From Thermoanaerobaculia bacterium (lineage in GTDB: Bacteria > Acidobacteriota > Thermoanaerobaculia > JALWYX01), in NCBI GenBank assembly GCA_027078415.1, contig JALWYX010000040.1:1-56745 (forward strand): a stretch of 56,745 bases of DNA, in the 5' to 3' direction. The notes under the pieces are model-generated. The model had not been told where the DNA came from, ran no database searches, and was given only the letters and a program-made list of their open reading frames with translations. Positions 53,820-56,745 of this stretch are shown in pieces. The translations under genes were made by a program, and so were the position numbers. The stretch's first letter is position 1. Every line of letters starts with the position of its first letter.

Positions 53820-54158
53820 ATGAAAACTAGAGTAGTTTTAGCTTTAGCTGCAGGGTTGTTTTTAGTGAATCTAGGTCCACTTTTCGCGTGTAGTATATGT
53901 GATGGTGGTATGAAGTGGTGTAATTTAGATCCTGATGGTTATGAGTTTTGTACTGCAAATGGAGTCAACGGTGATAATGATGGTGATAATCGTCCTGATG
54001 AGACGCCGTTACCGGGTACTTTTTGTGTAGAGAGTGGTAGGCAATGTGAGGGTTGGATTCCTAAGGATTGTACTGATTCTGCTGATTTCTGGTGTTGGGT
54101 GTTGAGTCATGCAAAGTATGATCCTTGCTCTCACAATGGCGGAAGTAACGCAAGTTAG
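53820..54158 (+). CDS. Small exported cysteine-rich protein
   Basis: A 112-aa protein with leader MKTRVVLALAAGLFLVNLGP ending LFAC, so Cys24 could be lipidated. Mature cysteines are 24, 27, 34, 44, 69, 76, 84, 92 and 103. If Cys24 is the lipid site, the remaining eight could form four disulfides. A loop NGDNDGDNRPDET (50-62) resembles a Ca-binding Asp-rich repeat as in dockerin or thrombospondin type 3. The start has a very strong ribosome binding site. No family recognised; a cytochrome is excluded because CxxCH is absent (the only CxxC is followed by Asp). It heads a pair with the large exported protein 24 nt on. Confidence 0.75.
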   Translation: MKTRVVLALAAGLFLVNLGPLFACSICDGGMKWCNLDPDGYEFCTANGVNGDNDGDNRPDETPLPGTFCVESGRQCEGWIPKDCTDSADFWCWVLSHAKYDPCSHNGGSNAS

Positions 54159-54182
54159 TTAAACTAGGTGGAGGAGGGTAGG

Positions 54183-56414
54183 ATGAAAAGAGTAGCTTCG
54201 CTGTCTGTACTCTTTTTCTACAGTTTATTTGTATCTGCCAAAACCGGTGAGATTTGGGTGAATTTTTACCTTGGGGAGAAAGAGGATAAAGGTGTTATAG
54301 GTATTCTTAAAAATGAAGATGGTAATTTGTCTGCTGTAATGGTTCGTAAAAATCTCAAGCCAGGTAAGTATACCTTTAAAGTAAAGGAAGGTAAGTATCT
54401 AGTAATATGTATGAAATACTCGTACAATCACTCTTTTCAAAGACGTCCTATAATTGTAAAGAGTGGTTCTGTTACAGAGGTAATATGTAAAGGTCATCCT
54501 GATAGCGATTTTATAGAATTAAGGGGAGTTGTGATAGATAAGGAAAGTGGACTCCCTATAGCTGGAGCTAAAGTGGGATATCCCCCGTACATCCTGCCCT
54601 CCGGACTTTTACCCCATTATAGCCTAGTTATAGAGATAAAGAATGAGAAGTTGGATGCAGGTGACGAAGTAAGATTTCTTAAAAAATACAGTTTGGATAA
54701 ATACCTCTATTTTCCTACTGATAGAAAAGGCAATTTTAAGATATTTATTTACAAAAAGGCTGTTGCAGATTTTGGTTTTATATATTTTTCTGTCATAGCC
54801 GATGGTTACGCTCCTTTTTTCTACAAAAAAAAGATAGGAGTAAAGGAGGTTTTTAATACAAAGAATCCTTTGGATGTAGGTACCCTAGAGTTAGTATCTG
54901 CAAGTAGTTTTAAACTATCGTTAGTACCGTCTCTTAAGAAAAATGCCGCTGTGTACCTGAAGCCTGTTAATACTGAGATAGAGAGTTTTCCTAGGTACTA
55001 TTTTCTGTCTTCCCCTTATCGTAGATTTGGTACTTCTTCAAAGAATCCTATTTTTGTAAAAGACAGTTTTATATGGTCATTTCTTTCTCCTTGGGTTTAC
55101 TCTGTTGAGTGGAGGATTAAAGAGAACAAAAGGAGTCGAGATGCTAGTGCATCTTTGGCTGTATACGAGGTAAAGGAGAAGGAGAATAAGGAGGTTAGTT
55201 TAGATGTGAACGATTGTGAGTACGAGATTGAAGTCGTAGGGTTTGATAAAAGAGGTAATGATGAGGGTAAAGTAGACTTTGATATTTCTATTATATGGAG
55301 GGGTAAATATAGGGTAATTGATTTTGTAAGTTTTAAGGATTTAAAAGAGCCGATAAAGGTTAGGGATATATCTAGAGGTAGGAGCTTTATTGAGGTTTCC
55401 GTAAGGTATGGAGAAGAGGGGGAGGTCTTTATAAAAGAGATAGGAGAGAAGATCAAATTTAAGAAATCTGATACGACTTTTTACTCCCGTGTTATGATGG
55501 AAGATTGTGCTAGAGATAGTAAGGTTAAGATTAAGTTGGAGGATGGGGAGCTTTCCTTTGTTATAAGAGACGATAAGGGGAAACCTATAAAGGGTGCGAG
55601 TGTTATTGCGTATTTGTATAAGGAGGGGTATGAGCCTTCGTTTTCCTGTTGGACCAGCAGTGATGAGAAGGGAAGAGCTGTATGTAAGTTTTTAAAAAGC
55701 GGAGAGTATCTAGTTCTTGTTCGTCATTCTAAAGGCTACTTTGGTCCCAAGACTTTTACAACGGGTAAGGATAGTTATGAAATAACGCTTAAGAAAGGTA
55801 AAAATATCGAGGTTGAGTTGTTGTCTCCGGAGTATAAACCGATTGGAATGGGTTTAGTTATGGTAGCTGCTTTAAGAGATACCCCTTTTAGTATATTGTC
55901 TACGTTAAGAGTTGAGGGGGAGGAATCGAAGCCTTATAGGATTCTAGGTCTCTTTAGTAAAAAGGAGTATAGGTATATAGCGAGGTTTACCGATTTACCT
56001 TACCTCGATATCTACATTTTCCCGGAGACCCAGGTAACTAAGTTAGGGAGAGGCTGGAGTAAATGGGGTGTGTTGGTAGGTTCTGAGGAGGAAGATAATG
56101 TACAGTTGGTTCTTGAGATGGGGAGTGGTGCTGTTGTGTTTCAGGGTAAGAACACTGGGGTAGGTTTTGACGATGCTTACAAAGTATCCATTTGTAAAAA
56201 AGGAGCAGAATGTTTACCTTCTTCATTTTTTACTCCACCTAAGTTTTTTTCCCCAACAGGAGGATTTGTTATAACTGGTTTATCACCTGGAGAGTATAAA
56301 GTGAGGCTTATTCCTATAGATTTAGGTGAGGGTAGAGAATCGTTAGAGACTCCATTTTTTAAAATTTATGCCGATCAGCACACTATTGTGGAGGAAGGGA
56401 GTTTTAGGAGGTAA
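54183..56414 (+). CDS. Large exported protein with CarboxypepD_reg-like segments
   Basis: A 743-aa protein from ATG 54183, chosen because GGAGGAGGG lies just upstream of it and the upstream GTG would fall inside that site. Signal peptide about 1-18 (SLFVSA). Two or more Ig-like carboxypeptidase-regulatory segments are visible: RGVVIDKESGLPIAGAKVGY (near 120) and VIRDDKGKPIKGASVIAYLY (near 465), plus a final GLSPGEYKVRLIPID. The rest is beta-rich and Lys/Glu-rich. No catalytic motif was seen. It is probably a periplasmic or surface adhesin-like or scaffold protein, co-transcribed with the Cys-rich protein. Confidence 0.7.
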   Translation: MKRVASLSVLFFYSLFVSAKTGEIWVNFYLGEKEDKGVIGILKNEDGNLSAVMVRKNLKPGKYTFKVKEGKYLVICMKYSYNHSFQRRPIIVKSGSVTEVICKGHPDSDFIELRGVVIDKESGLPIAGAKVGYPPYILPSGLLPHYSLVIEIKNEKLDAGDEVRFLKKYSLDKYLYFPTDRKGNFKIFIYKKAVADFGFIYFSVIADGYAPFFYKKKIGVKEVFNTKNPLDVGTLELVSASSFKLSLVPSLKKNAAVYLKPVNTEIESFPRYYFLSSPYRRFGTSSKNPIFVKDSFIWSFLSPWVYSVEWRIKENKRSRDASASLAVYEVKEKENKEVSLDVNDCEYEIEVVGFDKRGNDEGKVDFDISIIWRGKYRVIDFVSFKDLKEPIKVRDISRGRSFIEVSVRYGEEGEVFIKEIGEKIKFKKSDTTFYSRVMMEDCARDSKVKIKLEDGELSFVIRDDKGKPIKGASVIAYLYKEGYEPSFSCWTSSDEKGRAVCKFLKSGEYLVLVRHSKGYFGPKTFTTGKDSYEITLKKGKNIEVELLSPEYKPIGMGLVMVAALRDTPFSILSTLRVEGEESKPYRILGLFSKKEYRYIARFTDLPYLDIYIFPETQVTKLGRGWSKWGVLVGSEEEDNVQLVLEMGSGAVVFQGKNTGVGFDDAYKVSICKKGAECLPSSFFTPPKFFSPTGGFVITGLSPGEYKVRLIPIDLGEGRESLETPFFKIYADQHTIVEEGSFRR

Positions 56415-56745
56415 AAAATTTTCTCTTTTGTTCACTGTTTTAATTTGTTAAGTGTGAGAAATTAGTGTTTTTAAATTGGTTTATATATCGTTTTGATAGG
56501 TGAAGTAGCAGCTTTGATGGGTATAAGTAGTGTTGTGTGGTATAGCTAGTTTTATACTGTAATGTTGTAAGTTTTCTCAGAAGTATAAAATAGATTGACC
56601 GTTGCGGAATTGTACGATTTTTTGTGTTACTATTTTATGTCTTGGATGTATATATAGGCTTAGCAGAGTTTTAACAGTTGTACTTTTTTATAACGTTTTT
56701 GCTTTTATAAGTTGAGGTTTTATGCTTTAGCTGAGAGTAATCTAG
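56415..56745. other. AT-rich non-coding end of window
   Basis: About 330 nt after the large exported protein. No reading frame, hairpin terminator or promoter pair that I can support. The DNA is T-rich like other spacers in this window. Confidence 0.4.

Noticed and set aside
1-56745. CRISPR arrays, tRNA genes, rRNA genes, insertion sequences and phage genes
   Set aside because: No regularly spaced direct repeats, no T-loop or cloverleaf-like segments, and no transposase or phage motifs were noticed on reading. A tRNAscan or Infernal run would be needed to rule out tRNA and small RNA genes fully.

Overview
The window is AT-rich, densely coded bacterial DNA. No rRNA, tRNA, insertion sequence, CRISPR array or phage gene was recognised. 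Signal peptides, lipoboxes, an Omp85-type barrel protein and cytochrome c maturation genes indicate a Gram-negative-type cell envelope. The MglB/MglA pair is very close to the Myxococcus type. Together with a Cys-type CcmE (System I*), a DUF3516 helicase and many signalling proteins, it points to a deltaproteobacterial-grade lineage (Myxococcota, Bdellovibrionota, Desulfobacterota or SAR324-like). This placement is inference from gene content only.

Layout. Positions 748-3606 (minus) hold three exported proteins: a metzincin-type zinc protease, an unknown protein and a repeat beta-propeller. Positions 3703-9000 (minus) run tpx, an ABC-2 polysaccharide-export permease, a lipoprotein sulfatase-like hydrolase, a fused ATP sulfurylase/APS kinase, and cysQ. 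A Ski2-like DUF3516 helicase (plus), a DUF6311 membrane protein, a dienoyl-CoA-reductase-like SDR and tyrS follow. Next come an ECF sigma/RskA-like anti-sigma pair (plus) and topA/dprA (minus).

Positions 21191-33542 form one uninterrupted plus-strand run. It starts with a TPR lipoprotein, a CsgG/TolB-N-like exported protein and a peptidase-propeller-Omp85 fusion. It continues with a GAF-HD-GYP protein, a class II cyclic nucleotide phosphodiesterase-like enzyme, the purine genes purS-Q-L-F-M-N and a UspA protein. A membrane GGDEF protein lies opposite. Then come mglB-mglA, a GlmU-like uridylyltransferase lacking its acetyltransferase half, glmS and a UvrD-type helicase. On the minus strand (40941-47635) are mutM, a possible holA, a DksA-type zinc protein, rlmH, a 3-hydroxyacyl-CoA dehydrogenase, a second ECF sigma factor with a 3-TM partner, and a HEAT-cyclophilin lipoprotein.

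Positions 47652-52323 carry ccmABCDEF, including a 44-codon ccmD and a CcmE with CxxxY instead of HxxxY. A YdjM-like membrane protein follows. An AT-rich intergenic stretch holds the remains of a secreted-protein gene and a promoter-like element with 14 T residues between its hexamers. It ends in a palindromic leader before two exported proteins: an 8+1-cysteine small protein and a 743-aa protein with carboxypeptidase-regulatory-like segments.

The core is housekeeping (purine and UDP-GlcNAc precursors, DNA topology and repair, tRNA charging, heme attachment). Signalling is layered on it: two ECF systems, HD-GYP and GGDEF, MglAB. The two ends are accessory secreted-protein regions. The most novel-looking parts are the triad at 21191-25023 and the possibly phase-variable exported pair at 53741-56414.
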